Of a stretch of 18,001 nt of DNA, positions 1 through 8,513 are shown piece after piece. Under the pieces are notes generated by a model. That model made no database searches and was not told the origin of the DNA. It saw nothing but the letters and a program-made list of their open reading frames with translations. Origin of the DNA: Actinomycetota bacterium (GTDB taxonomy: Bacteria; Actinomycetota; Actinomycetes; Mycobacteriales; Micromonosporaceae); contig VAXX01000103.1 of NCBI GenBank assembly GCA_005885115.1, forward strand, positions 1-18,001. Direction: 5' to 3'. The first letter of the stretch is position 1. Every line of letters starts with the position of its first letter. Made by a program: the position numbers and the translations under genes.

Positions 1-1650
1 GTGTACGCGCACCGGCTCGCCGACCCGGCCAAGGGGACCGGCATCGCCATGGTCTGTACCTTCGGCGACCTCACGGACGTGACCTGGTGGCGGGAGCTGG
101 ACCTGCCGACCCGGGTGATCCTCGGCCGCGACGGCCGGTTCACCGCCGGTCCGGCCGAAGGGCTGACGGTCACCCAGGGCCGGCGCCGGATCGTGGAGCT
201 GCTCAGGCGGTCCGGCGACCTCATCGGCGAGCCGCAGCCGATCACGCATCCGGTGAAGTTCTACGAGAAGGGCGACCAGCCGCTGGAGATCGTCTCCAGC
301 CGCCAGTGGTACCTACGCAGTTCCGGCCGGGAATGGCGAAATCTCCGCGAAGACTTGATGCGAGCTGGAAATCAGCTGCGCTGGATCCCCGAGCACATGC
401 GCCACCGGTACGAGCACTGGGTCAACGGCCTGACCGGTGACTGGCTGGTGTCCCGGCAGCGGTTCTTCGGCGTGCCGATTCCGGTGTGGTACCGGCTCTC
501 CGCGACCGGTGAGCCGGACTACGGCCACCCGTTGACCCCCGACGAGTCCCGGCTACCCGTCGATCCGGCCGCCGAGCCTCCCGACGGGTACGCCGAGGAC
601 CAACGCGGTACGCCCGGCGGGTTCATCGCCGATCCGGACGTCTTCGACACCTGGGCCACGTCCTCGTTGACGCCGCTGATCGCGTCGGGCTGGGAACGTG
701 ACCCGGACCTGTTCGCCCGCGTGTACCCGATGGATCTGCGCCCACAGGGACCCGAGATCATCCGTACCTGGTTGTTCTCCTCGGTCGTGCGCGCCCATTT
801 CGAGTTCGGCGCGCTGCCCTGGCGGGACGCCGAGATCTCCGGCTGGATCCTCGACCCCGAGCACAAGAAGGTCTCCAAGTCCAGCGGCAACGCGGTGGTG
901 ACCCCGATCGAGCTGCTGGAGAGGTACGGGTCGGACGCCGTGCGGTACTGGTCGGCCAGCGGCCGGCCCGGCGTGGATCTCGCCGTCGACGAGAACCAGA
1001 TCAAGGTGGGCCGCCGGCTGGCGACCAAGCTCCTCAACGCCTCGCGGTTCGTGCTGAACTTCCCGGTCGCCTCCCGGATCACCGAACCGCTTGACCATTC
1101 GATGCTCGCCCAACTGTCAACTGTGGTCGGTCAGGCGACGGCGGGGTTCGAGGCGTACGACCACACCGGTGCGCTGGCCGCGACCGAGGAGTTCTTCTGG
1201 CGGTACTGCGACGACTACCTGGAACTGGTGAAGGAGCGCGCCTACGGCGAAGGCCCGGCCGCGGACTCCGCCCGGGCGGCCCTGCGCCACGCCCTGGACA
1301 TCCAGCTCCGGCTGTTCGCGCCGATCCTGCCGTACGTGACCGAGGAGGTCTGGTCCTGGTGGCGGGACGGCTCGATCCACCGCGCGCGGTGGCCGGAGCC
1401 GGAGCAGGGACCCGGCGACCCGGGACTCCTGACGACGGTGGCCGCCGCCCTCGGGCAGGCCCGCAGGGCCAAGTCCGGGCGACGCCTGTCCATGAAAGCG
1501 GAGATCCCCGCCGCGACCGTGTCCGCGAGCGCCGGCGAACTGGCCCGGTTCGCCCAGGCGCGCGGCGACTTCCTGGCCGCCACGCACATCGTCAAGCTGG
1601 ACGAGACGCTCCAGCCGGACGGGCCGCTGACCCTGGAGACCCGGTGGTGA
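1..1650 (+). CDS. valS: Valine--tRNA ligase, 3' part (5' end outside window)
   Basis: Class I aminoacyl-tRNA synthetase that charges tRNA-Val in the cytoplasm. About 549 codons are visible; the HIGH motif and first part of the enzyme lie upstream of the window, since full bacterial ValS is about 850-950 residues. Visible residues 1-45 are the end of the CP1 editing domain (HRLADPAKGTGIAMVCTFGD). The catalytic KMSKS loop appears as KVSKS at visible residues 290-294 (HKKVSKSSGN), a Val-for-Met variant. Residues from about 350 form the helical anticodon-binding domain (RYCDDYLELVKERAYG, ILPYVTEEVW). A short C-terminal segment (LGQARRAKSGRR) follows, and the frame ends at TGA 1648-1650. It converges on the minus-strand gene that follows. 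The GTG at position 1 is an internal codon, not a start. Identity is certain; only its completeness upstream is unknown. Confidence 0.95.
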   Translation: MYAHRLADPAKGTGIAMVCTFGDLTDVTWWRELDLPTRVILGRDGRFTAGPAEGLTVTQGRRRIVELLRRSGDLIGEPQPITHPVKFYEKGDQPLEIVSSRQWYLRSSGREWRNLREDLMRAGNQLRWIPEHMRHRYEHWVNGLTGDWLVSRQRFFGVPIPVWYRLSATGEPDYGHPLTPDESRLPVDPAAEPPDGYAEDQRGTPGGFIADPDVFDTWATSSLTPLIASGWERDPDLFARVYPMDLRPQGPEIIRTWLFSSVVRAHFEFGALPWRDAEISGWILDPEHKKVSKSSGNAVVTPIELLERYGSDAVRYWSASGRPGVDLAVDENQIKVGRRLATKLLNASRFVLNFPVASRITEPLDHSMLAQLSTVVGQATAGFEAYDHTGALAATEEFFWRYCDDYLELVKERAYGEGPAADSARAALRHALDIQLRLFAPILPYVTEEVWSWWRDGSIHRARWPEPEQGPGDPGLLTTVAAALGQARRAKSGRRLSMKAEIPAATVSASAGELARFAQARGDFLAATHIVKLDETLQPDGPLTLETRW

Positions 1651-1654
1651 CCAG

Positions 1655-1753
1655 CTACCAGTCGCCACCGAAGTCGCCACCGAAGTCCCCGCCGCCGCCG
1701 TCCCAGTCGCCGCCCCCGTCGAAGTCGCCGCCCTGCTGGTCCATCGCCGAGTC
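1655..1753 (-). other. In-frame Gly/Asp-rich tail beyond the TAG of the 1754-2344 gene
   Basis: Reading on past TAG 1754-1756 in the same frame gives 32 sense codons and a second TAG at 1655-1657. The residues are a repetitive Gly/Asp/Phe/Trp tail (GGDFGGDFGGDW at its end). This is the composition expected for the C-terminus of this protein type. The second stop sits 4 bp from the valS stop, so the extended frame fills the gap between the two convergent genes. I read it as the detached end of the gene; stop readthrough or a base error at 1754-1756 are the alternatives. Confidence 0.55.
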
Positions 1754-2344
1754 CTACCCGGCGTCGTAGCCGGAGTCCCAGCCGCCGTCGAAGCCGCCGA
1801 ACCCGTACCCGGGGGAGAACAGCGCGTCGAACAGCAGCATGCCGCCGACCACGCCGGCGCCGGTGGCCAGTGCGGTCTTCCACAGCGGCTCGGAGTAGTA
1901 CCCGCCGGGTACCCGCCGGCCCTGCACGATGCCGCCCGGGTAGTAGTACGGCGTGCCGTCGCTGTACTGCGGCGAGGCCCGGTACTCCCGGCCGTCGACC
2001 TGTACCGCCCGGTCCTCGCGGATCACCCCGGCCTGGCGCTGGGCGGCCAGCGGAGGCAGCTCCGGCCCCGGGTCCAGACCGAGTGCGGTGCGGGCGGCCC
2101 GCACGTACGACAGGCCCTCCAGCGCCGTCTCCCGGGCCAGCTCGTACTGCTTGACCGTGGTGGCCCGCTCCAACTGCGATCCGGCCGCGTTGTACCGCTC
2201 CCCGGCGTCGACCAGCGCCTGCTTGACCGCCGGCTCGTCACCGGTGGGCAGGTTGATGATCTGCCCACCCAGCCGCTCGTACCAGCGCAACGCCTCTTCC
2301 CGCGCGTCCGCCAGCTCCTGCTCCCTGCGCCGCCGACCCCACAT
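1754..2344 (-). CDS. Hypothetical actinobacterial membrane protein (truncated by in-frame TAG)
   Basis: 196 residues, function unknown. It starts at ATG 2344 (MWGRRRREQELADAREEA). Residues 1-90 are charged and helical, with a region resembling a coiled coil (ADAREEALRWYERLGG, QLERATTVKQYELARETALEG). About residues 125-150 are Tyr/Pro/Gly rich (PYYYPGGIVQGRRVPGGYYS). A hydrophobic segment (TALATGAGVVGGMLLFDALF) near the C-terminus probably spans the membrane. I recall similar proteins next to valS-like genes in Micromonosporaceae with long Gly/Asp/Phe/Trp tails, but no established role. The TAG at 1754-1756 cuts the protein just before such a tail, which continues in the same frame to 1655. 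No Shine-Dalgarno is visible. TACCGT lies seven bases before the ATG and could be the -10 of a leaderless transcript. It is divergent from rmuC with only 54 bp between them. Confidence 0.75.
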   Translation of the reverse strand: MWGRRRREQELADAREEALRWYERLGGQIINLPTGDEPAVKQALVDAGERYNAAGSQLERATTVKQYELARETALEGLSYVRAARTALGLDPGPELPPLAAQRQAGVIREDRAVQVDGREYRASPQYSDGTPYYYPGGIVQGRRVPGGYYSEPLWKTALATGAGVVGGMLLFDALFSPGYGFGGFDGGWDSGYDAG

Positions 2345-2398
2345 GGGAACCACGGTACCTAACCGCGTCTTGTCGTACCCCTCCCGCATGCTTGTGCC

Positions 2399-3544
2399 GT
2401 GGCTGTCGTACTCGTGCTGATCGGTCTGTCCGTCGGGGCCGCGCTGGGCTGGCTCGCCGCGCGGGCCCGCGCCGCCGCGGAGGTCGCGCGGCTGGACGCG
2501 ACGCTGCGCGCGACGCGCGAGGGTGAGGCGCGGCTGGAGCAGTCGCTGCGCGCGCTGTCCCACGAGGCCGCGCGGGACCAGCACAGCGCGCTGGCGCAGC
2601 TCCTGACCCCACTGCAAGAGGCCATCCACCGGTACGAGCGACGAGTGGTCGAGGTCGAGAACGACCGGGTCGACTCCTACGCCGAACTGCGCACCGAGCT
2701 GCGGCAGATGCAGTCGGTCTCGACCGCCCTGGCCACCTCCACCGGCCAACTGCTCGCGGCCCTGCGTGCCCCGCAGGTACGTGGCCGGTGGGGCGAGCAC
2801 CAACTGCGCCGGATCGTCGAGGCGGCCGGGATGCTCGAGCACTGCGACTTCACCGAGCAGGTCAGCGCCACGACCGACGACGGCGGCGTACGCCCGGACC
2901 TGCTCGTACGCCTGGCCGGCGGCCGCCATGTCGTGGTGGACGCCAAGGCGCCGTTCGACGCCTACCTGACCGCGATGGAGGCGCGCGACGAACGCTCCCG
3001 GGACGCGCAGTTGGACCTGCACGCCAAGCACCTGCGCGGCCACGTCGACGCGCTGGCCGCCAAGGCGTACTGGACGGCCTTCGAGTCCACGCCGGAGTTC
3101 GTCGTGCTGTTCGTACCGGCGGACACCTTCCTCGACGCCGCGTTGCAGCGCGACCCGACCCTGCTGGAGCACGCGTTCAGCCGCAACGTGGTGCTGGCCA
3201 CCCCGGCGACCCTGGTCGCGTTGCTGCGTACGGTCGCCTACGCCTGGCGGCAGGAGGCGCTGACCCGCAACGCCGTGCAGATCCACACCCTCGGCCGCGA
3301 GCTGTACGCCCGGCTGTCCACCATGGGCGTCCACCTGACCAAGCTCGGCGCGTCGCTGTCCGGCGCGGTCGGCGCGTACAACCGGGCGGTCGGGTCGCTG
3401 GAGGCCCGGGTCCTGGTCAGCGCCCGCAAATTCGCCGAGCTGGGCATCTCCGACGACCCGCTCGACCCGCCCGAGCAGGTCGAGGTCACGCCCCGCCAGC
3501 TCCAGTCCCCCGAGCTTGTCGAGGACAGCGGTTACCGTGGATGA
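2399..3544 (+). CDS. rmuC: DNA recombination protein RmuC family
   Basis: 381 residues. RmuC proteins limit inversions and rearrangements at short repeats and carry a PD-(D/E)XK-like nuclease fold; activity in actinobacteria is inferred from the family. Residues 2-18 (AVVLVLIGLSVGAALGW) form an N-terminal membrane anchor. About 20-125 is a coiled coil rich in Ala, Arg and Glu. The conserved core follows: PQVRGRWGEHQLRRIVEAAGM, then RPDLLVRLAGGRHVVVDAK with the catalytic-type D...DAK residues, then TPEFVVLFVPADTFLDAAL and FSRNVVLATPATLVALL. The start is GTG 2399; no Shine-Dalgarno is visible and CATGCT lies six bases upstream, so it may be leaderless. The stop TGA (3542-3544) overlaps the ATG of the PBP gene, so the two may be co-translated. 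Length and motif order are normal. Confidence 0.93.
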   Translation: MAVVLVLIGLSVGAALGWLAARARAAAEVARLDATLRATREGEARLEQSLRALSHEAARDQHSALAQLLTPLQEAIHRYERRVVEVENDRVDSYAELRTELRQMQSVSTALATSTGQLLAALRAPQVRGRWGEHQLRRIVEAAGMLEHCDFTEQVSATTDDGGVRPDLLVRLAGGRHVVVDAKAPFDAYLTAMEARDERSRDAQLDLHAKHLRGHVDALAAKAYWTAFESTPEFVVLFVPADTFLDAALQRDPTLLEHAFSRNVVLATPATLVALLRTVAYAWRQEALTRNAVQIHTLGRELYARLSTMGVHLTKLGASLSGAVGAYNRAVGSLEARVLVSARKFAELGISDDPLDPPEQVEVTPRQLQSPELVEDSGYRG

Positions 3545-6096
3545 GTGGCTCCTACCTGCGCGCGGTTTCCCGCCGGTCGATGCGGGGAACCGTGTCGCCT
3601 GTGCAGCCGAATCATGACGGCATCGAACCCGGTCGACCCGTGAGCACCCCGCCCCCGGCCGACCCGCCACCGGCGGGCCAGCCCGTACCACGGCCCTCGC
3701 CCCGTCCCGCGGCTGGGCCGCGGGCCGGCGGGCCGGCCGCCGCGACGCTGGCCCCGGTCGCCCCGGCGCCCGCCGGTCGGGGCCGGACCGCGGCCGACAA
3801 GGCGATGGTGAAGGCGGTCCGCAAGGCCCGCCGCCGGGCCCGGTTCGCCGCGCTGATCGCCGTCATCGCCATGCTGCTGGGCGCCGGTCTCGCGGTCGGC
3901 GCGTACTACTTCGACAGCGTGCCCACGCCCACCGAGCTCGCGCTGCCGCAGTCCACGACCGTCTACTACGCCGACGGAAAGACGCCGATGGCGAAGCTGG
4001 GCGTGGAGAACCGGACGATCCTCACGTACGACGAGATCAACGACGCGGTCAAGCAGTCCATCGTCGCGGCCGAGGACCGCACGTTCTGGACCAACAAGGG
4101 CATCGACTTCTGGGGGGTACTGCGGGCGGCGTGGAACAACGTCTCCGGCGGCCAGACCCAGGGCGCGTCCACCATCACCCAGCAGTACGCGCGGGTCGCC
4201 GCCGACCTCAAGGGCGTGACGGTGTCCCGCAAGCTGCGCGAGGCGGTCATCGCCTGGAAGCTCCAGCAGCGGTACTCCAAGCAGCAGATCCTCGAGTTCT
4301 ACCTGAACACGGTGCCGTTCGGCCGGGGCGCGTACGGCATCGAGGCGGCCGCCCAGGCGTACTTCGGCAAGACGGCCAACCGGACCGCAGCGCAGGAGAG
4401 CCAGATCACGGTAGCCGAGGCGATGGTGCTGGTATCCATGGTCAAGCAGCCCGAGCCCGACCCCGCCGACCCGGAAGGCCACCCCGGGTACGACCCGACC
4501 CGCAGCGCCAGGGCCCTGGAGAACTCCAAGGCCCGCTGGGAGTACGTACGCCAGGGCATGGTCGCCCTGCACTACCTGACCCCGGCGCAGGCCGATGCCC
4601 TGCGGTACCCCGACACGGTGCGCAAGTTCGACCCGACCGCCCGCGAGTCCGGCCTGGACCAGCCGACCGGCCTGGTCGTCGACCATGTGCTGAGCGAGCT
4701 GCGGCAGACCGACGCGTTCAAGGGCAAGCCGAAGGACTACATCCAGAACGGCGGCTTCCAGATCGTCACGACGATCGACAAGCGGGTCCAGGACATCGCC
4801 GAGGCCAGCGCCGACATCCGGCGCAACACGGCGCCGGCGATCGTCCGGGGGCAGCCGAAGAACTGGCAGGCGGCCCTGGTGGCGGTTGAGCCCGGGACGG
4901 GTCGGGTGCTCGGCTACTACGGCGGCAGCGGCAGTGGCGCGACCGACTACGCCGGCTGGTACTACGACGCGGACGGCACCCCCACCGGCCGGGGTGAGCA
5001 TCCGCCCGGCTCGTCCTTCAAGGTGTACGACCTGGCCGAGGCGCTGCACCAGAAGGTTTCGCCGAAGTCGCACTGGGACTCGCCAGCGGTCAAGGAGTTC
5101 CCGAACAGCGGCCGGACCAACGGCAGCCCCAACGGCCCGGTACGCAACTCCGGCAGCGCCCCGTGCCAGCCCGACTGCACCCTCTGGCAGGCCACCGCCG
5201 CCTCGCTCAACGTCACCTTCTTCGACCTGACCGAGCACCTGGGCGTGGCCAACGTCATCGACATGGCCAAGCACGCCGGGGTCGACTCGATCTGGGCCAA
5301 CCAGCCGGGTCAGGCGCTGCCGGTCCGGGTGGACCTGCGGGAGAAGTCCGGCCAGGACGTCGCGGGGCAGTTCTCCACCGAGGTCGGCATCGGCCAGTAC
5401 GGCATCACCGTGCTCGACCACGCCAACGGGATGGCCACGTTCGCGGCCGGCGGCAAGCGCGCCGACACGCACTTCGTGAGGTCGGTGACCCAGGGCACCG
5501 ACACCGTGTACACCGAACGGATCGTCGCCAACGACGTCGGTCTGGACCAGGAGCAGATCGACGAACTTAACTGGACATTGAGCAAGGTGGAGGCCTCGAA
5601 GCTGAACAACGGCTGGGACGTCTGCGGCAAGACCGGCACCTGGCAGTACGGCAACACGCCGGCCAACGCGCACACCTGGATGGTCGGGTACACCCGGGCG
5701 CTGGCCGCCGCCGCCTGGCTGGGTACGACCGACGGCGGTCCCCTGATCGCCAAGGACGGCAACCAGAACGTGTTCGGCGCCAACTACCCCGGGGCGATCT
5801 GGCGGCAGTTCATGACCCAGGCCCTGGCCGCCCTCAAGCTCGACCCGAACAAGTACCGCTTCGAGGCGCCGAAGTGGCCCGACGAGTCCTCCTCGACCGG
5901 TCCGGGTCCCACGACCACGCCGTCGCCGGGGCCGAGTGGACCGAGCCCGTCGCCGTCCTGCCCGCCGGCGGACTGCCCGAAGACCTCGCCCAGCCCGTCG
6001 CGCAGCAAGCCCAAGCCGACCGTGAGCCCGAGCCTGCCGTCCCCCAAGCCGACCCTGCCGACCATCCAGCCGCCCGGAGCGGCGGCCGGACCGTAA
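3541..6096 (+). CDS. Class A penicillin-binding protein (transglycosylase/transpeptidase)
   Basis: Bifunctional peptidoglycan synthase that polymerises lipid II and cross-links stem peptides outside the membrane. With start 3541 it has 851 residues: a Pro-rich cytoplasmic tail (about 25-75), a basic stretch, and one transmembrane helix (about 102-125, FAALIAVIAMLLGAGLAVGA). A GT51 domain follows, with the catalytic Glu at about 178 (AAEDRTFW), GASTITQQYAR, RKLREAVIAWKL and EFYLNTVPFGRGAYGIEAAA. The transpeptidase domain has SSFK at 491-494, SLN at 555-557 and KTG at 697-699 (CGKTGTWQYG), so all active-site motifs are present. A Pro/Ser/Thr tail of about 70 residues closes it. ATG 3541 overlaps the rmuC stop as ATGA. 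GTG 3601 (GGGGAA 11 bases upstream), ATG 3580 and GTG 3640 are in-frame alternatives; only the disordered tail changes. Confidence 0.93.
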   Translation: MSGSYLRAVSRRSMRGTVSPVQPNHDGIEPGRPVSTPPPADPPPAGQPVPRPSPRPAAGPRAGGPAAATLAPVAPAPAGRGRTAADKAMVKAVRKARRRARFAALIAVIAMLLGAGLAVGAYYFDSVPTPTELALPQSTTVYYADGKTPMAKLGVENRTILTYDEINDAVKQSIVAAEDRTFWTNKGIDFWGVLRAAWNNVSGGQTQGASTITQQYARVAADLKGVTVSRKLREAVIAWKLQQRYSKQQILEFYLNTVPFGRGAYGIEAAAQAYFGKTANRTAAQESQITVAEAMVLVSMVKQPEPDPADPEGHPGYDPTRSARALENSKARWEYVRQGMVALHYLTPAQADALRYPDTVRKFDPTARESGLDQPTGLVVDHVLSELRQTDAFKGKPKDYIQNGGFQIVTTIDKRVQDIAEASADIRRNTAPAIVRGQPKNWQAALVAVEPGTGRVLGYYGGSGSGATDYAGWYYDADGTPTGRGEHPPGSSFKVYDLAEALHQKVSPKSHWDSPAVKEFPNSGRTNGSPNGPVRNSGSAPCQPDCTLWQATAASLNVTFFDLTEHLGVANVIDMAKHAGVDSIWANQPGQALPVRVDLREKSGQDVAGQFSTEVGIGQYGITVLDHANGMATFAAGGKRADTHFVRSVTQGTDTVYTERIVANDVGLDQEQIDELNWTLSKVEASKLNNGWDVCGKTGTWQYGNTPANAHTWMVGYTRALAAAAWLGTTDGGPLIAKDGNQNVFGANYPGAIWRQFMTQALAALKLDPNKYRFEAPKWPDESSSTGPGPTTTPSPGPSGPSPSPSCPPADCPKTSPSPSRSKPKPTVSPSLPSPKPTLPTIQPPGAAAGP

Positions 6097-6127
6097 GGCG
6101 GCCGGACTGACCGGCTAGCCGGCCGCC
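6097..6127. terminator. Bidirectional hairpin terminator between PBP and ispH
   Basis: GGCGGCCGG (6097-6105) pairs perfectly with CCGGCCGCC (6119-6127) around a 13-base loop. It begins directly after the PBP stop codon and reaches into the last codons of the convergent ispH gene. There is no T-tract on either strand, which is common for actinobacterial terminators. It could serve both converging transcripts. Confidence 0.55.
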
Positions 6128-7071
6128 GCCGCCCGCATGTCGCGCTTGAGCTCCTGCGGCAGCGAGAAGATCAGCCGCTCCTCGGCGGTCACGACCTCCT
6201 CCACGTCGGTGAAGCCGAGCCCGGCCAGGGTGGCCAGCACCTCGGTCACCAGATCCTCCGGCACGCTGGCCCCGGAGGTCAGCCCGACGGTCGACGCGTC
6301 GGCGAGCCAGCCGGAGTCGATCTCGCTGGCGTAGTCGACCAGGTACGCCGCCCGGGCCCCGGCGTCCAGCGCCACCTCGCGCAGCCGTACCGAGTTGGAC
6401 GAGTTGCGCGACCCGACCACGAGTACCACGTCACACGAGGGCGCGATCTCCTTGACCACCTGCTGGCGGTTCTGGGTGGCGTAGCAGATGTCGTCGCTGG
6501 GCGGGGACTGGAGCAGCGGCAGCCGTTGCCTGAGCCGAGCGACGGTCTCCATCGTCTCGTCCACCGACAGCGTGGTCTGGGACAGCCAGACCACCTTGGC
6601 CGGATCCCGGACGACCACCGAGTCGGCCCCGCCCGGACCGTCCACGAGCTGGACGTTCGCGGGCGCCTCCCCGGCCGTACCGACGACCTCCTCGTGCCCT
6701 TCGTGCCCGATGAGCAGGATGTCGTAGCCCTCCGCCGCGAACCGGCGCGCCTCCTGGTGCACCTTGGTGACCAGCGGGCAGGTGGCGTCGATCGCCTTGA
6801 GTCCCCGGTCGCGCGCCGACTCGTACACCGACGGCGCCACCCCGTGCGCCGAGAAGATCACGGTGGCGCCCTCGGGCACCTCCTCATTCTCCTCGACGAA
6901 GATCGCACCCCGGGCCTCCAGCGTGGCCACGACGTGGACGTTGTGCACGATCTGCTTGCGTACGTAGATCGGCGCGCCGTACAGCTTCAACGCCTCCTCG
7001 ACAGTCTGTACCGCCCGGTCGACGCCGGCACAGTAGCCACGGGGCTTGGCGAGCAGCACGCGCTTTGTCAC
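6115..7071 (-). CDS. ispH: 4-hydroxy-3-methylbut-2-enyl diphosphate reductase
   Basis: Last step of the MEP isoprenoid pathway: the [4Fe-4S] enzyme reduces HMBPP to IPP and DMAPP. 318 residues, normal length. The three cluster cysteines are visible: C14 ([11 protein letters not shown]), C98 (DATCPLVTK) and C196 ([10 protein letters not shown]). The substrate-binding motifs HNVHVV, SAHGV, GHEGHEE and GSRNSSNS are all present. It starts at GTG 7071. A TAGTGT hexamer at 7078-7083 leaves exactly six bases before this codon and there is no ribosome-binding site, so the mRNA is probably leaderless. It is divergent from xseA. Its products supply the cis-prenyltransferase near the right end of the window. 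Confidence 0.97.
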   Translation of the reverse strand: MTKRVLLAKPRGYCAGVDRAVQTVEEALKLYGAPIYVRKQIVHNVHVVATLEARGAIFVEENEEVPEGATVIFSAHGVAPSVYESARDRGLKAIDATCPLVTKVHQEARRFAAEGYDILLIGHEGHEEVVGTAGEAPANVQLVDGPGGADSVVVRDPAKVVWLSQTTLSVDETMETVARLRQRLPLLQSPPSDDICYATQNRQQVVKEIAPSCDVVLVVGSRNSSNSVRLREVALDAGARAAYLVDYASEIDSGWLADASTVGLTSGASVPEDLVTEVLATLAGLGFTDVEEVVTAEERLIFSLPQELKRDMRAAAAG

Positions 7072-7077
7072 AGGCCA

Positions 7078-7087
7078 ACACTACGCT
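7078..7087. promoter_or_regulatory. Overlapping divergent -10 boxes for ispH and xseA
   Basis: On the minus strand TAGTGT (7078-7083) is followed by six bases and the ispH GTG at 7071. On the plus strand TACGCT (7082-7087) is followed by six bases and the xseA GTG at 7094. Both fit the TANNNT -10 consensus, and both would place transcription initiation at or next to the G of the start codon. The two hexamers share the bases 7082-7083. No convincing -35 element is present for either. Confidence 0.6.
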
Positions 7088-7093
7088 GTGCCG

Positions 7094-8305
7094 GTGAGCG
7101 ATCCATCGACCCCGGAACAGCCCTGGCCGGTACGTGTGGTCAGCCAGAAGATCGGCGCCTGGGTCGGCAAGCTGGGGTGGGTGTGGGTGGACGGGCAGTT
7201 GGCGCAGATCACCCGCCGACCCGGCACCCAGGTGGTCTTCCTCACCCTCCGCGACCCCTCAGCCGATCTGAGCCTGACCGTGACCGCGCACCGTGACGTC
7301 CTGGACACCGGCGCCCCCAACCTGACCGAGGGCGCCCGGGTGATCCTGCACGCCAAGCCGGAGTTCTTCCCGGCCCGGGGCACCCTGTCGCTACGCGCCG
7401 ACGAGATTCGCCAGGTCGGCCTCGGCGAGCTGCTCGCCCGGCTGGAGCGGTTGAAGAAGCTGCTGGCCGCCGAGGGCCTGTTCGACCCCCGGCGCAAGCG
7501 CCGGCCGCCGTTCCTGCCCCGCCGGATCGGGCTGGTCACCGGCCGGGCCAGCGCCGCCGAACGCGACGTGCTCACCAACGCCCGGCGCCGCTGGCCGGCC
7601 GTCGAGTTCCGGGTGGTCAACGTCGCCGTCCAGGGCCCGACCGCGGTACCGCAGATCCTCGACGCCCTGGCCGTCCTCGACCAGGACCCGGACACCGACG
7701 TGATCATCCTGGCCCGTGGCGGCGGCAGCGTGGAGGACCTGCTGCCGTTCTCCGACGAGGCGCTGTGCCGGGCGGTCTTCGCCTGCCGTACCCCGATCAT
7801 CACCGCGATCGGCCACGAGACCGATACCCCGCTGGTCGACTTAGTGGCCGACATGCGCGCGTCCACGCCGACCGACGCGGCCAAGCGCGCCGTGCCGGAC
7901 CTGGCCGAGGAGCGGCAGCGGATCGCCCAGGCGCGGGGCCGGATCGGCCGCGCGGTGGCCGGGCTGCTCGACCGCGAGCAGCACCGCCTGGACGCGCTGC
8001 GCAGCCGGCCGGTCCTGGCCCGGCCCGAGGTCCTGCTCGACCAGCGCGCGGCCGAGGTCGGCGCGCTGCGCGACCGGGCGGCCCGGTGCCTGCGGCACCG
8101 GCTGGAGGGCGGCGCGGCCGAGCTGGGACACACGGTCGCCCGGCTGCGCGCGCTCTCGCCCGGGGCCACGCTCCAGCGGGGGTACGCGATCGTCCAGCGC
8201 CCCGACGGAGCCGTGGTACGCCGGCCCGATCAGGTGAGTCCGGGCGACCCGGTACGCCTGCGGCTGGCCGGCGGCGAGTTGACCGCTACGGTGGCCGCAT
8301 CATGA
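7094..8305 (+). CDS. xseA: Exodeoxyribonuclease VII large subunit
   Basis: Catalytic subunit of exonuclease VII, which degrades single-stranded DNA to oligonucleotides in both directions together with XseB. 403 residues from GTG 7094. The N-terminal OB-fold (about 1-105) contains VVSQKIGAWVGKLGWVWVDGQ and FLTLRDPSADLSLTVT. The catalytic domain contains RIGLVTGRASAAERDVL, ILARGGGSVEDLLPFSDE, ITAIGHETDTPLVDLVAD and RASTPTDAA, then a long helical region, and the C-terminal LQRGYAIVQ motif is present. GTG 7088 and an ATG at 7046 are also in frame, but the -10 box TACGCT at 7082-7087 favours a leaderless start at 7094. The stop overlaps the xseB start as ATGA, indicating translational coupling. 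Confidence 0.95.
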   Translation: MSDPSTPEQPWPVRVVSQKIGAWVGKLGWVWVDGQLAQITRRPGTQVVFLTLRDPSADLSLTVTAHRDVLDTGAPNLTEGARVILHAKPEFFPARGTLSLRADEIRQVGLGELLARLERLKKLLAAEGLFDPRRKRRPPFLPRRIGLVTGRASAAERDVLTNARRRWPAVEFRVVNVAVQGPTAVPQILDALAVLDQDPDTDVIILARGGGSVEDLLPFSDEALCRAVFACRTPIITAIGHETDTPLVDLVADMRASTPTDAAKRAVPDLAEERQRIAQARGRIGRAVAGLLDREQHRLDALRSRPVLARPEVLLDQRAAEVGALRDRAARCLRHRLEGGAAELGHTVARLRALSPGATLQRGYAIVQRPDGAVVRRPDQVSPGDPVRLRLAGGELTATVAAS

Positions 8306-8511
8306 CTGACGTCGAACTGAGCTACGAGCAGGCCCGTGCCGAACTGGCCACCGTGGTGGAGAAGTTGGAGGCCGGGGGTACCACCCTGGAGGAGTCCCTG
8401 GCGTTGTGGGAGCGCGGCGAGAAGCTCGCCGACACCTGCCAGCGCTGGCTGGACGGGGCCCGGGCCCGGCTCGACGCCGCCCGCCAGGAGCGCGGCGCCG
8501 AGCCGGGTTGA
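8302..8511 (+). CDS. xseB: Exodeoxyribonuclease VII small subunit
   Basis: 69 residues, normal size for XseB, the small helical subunit that binds XseA in several copies. The family signature SYEQARAELATVVEKLEAGG and LEESLALWERGEKLADTCQ is clear and predicts two amphipathic helices. ATG 8302 overlaps the xseA stop by the ATGA arrangement, keeping subunit synthesis coupled. The TGA at 8509-8511 lies two bases before the first 57-bp tandem repeat. Confidence 0.95.
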   Translation: MTDVELSYEQARAELATVVEKLEAGGTTLEESLALWERGEKLADTCQRWLDGARARLDAARQERGAEPG

Positions 8512-8513
8512 GC

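Noticed and set aside
2788..3540. Upstream extension of the PBP frame through rmuC
   Set aside because: The translation is Arg/Pro/Gly-rich and motif-free, a shadow of the rmuC coding frame. The PBP starts at or after 3541.
3532..5673. 713-codon open frame antisense to the PBP gene
   Set aside because: Long antisense frames are expected in GC-rich genes. Composition is biased to Val/Leu/Gly/Arg and no domain is recognisable, while the plus strand has every PBP motif.
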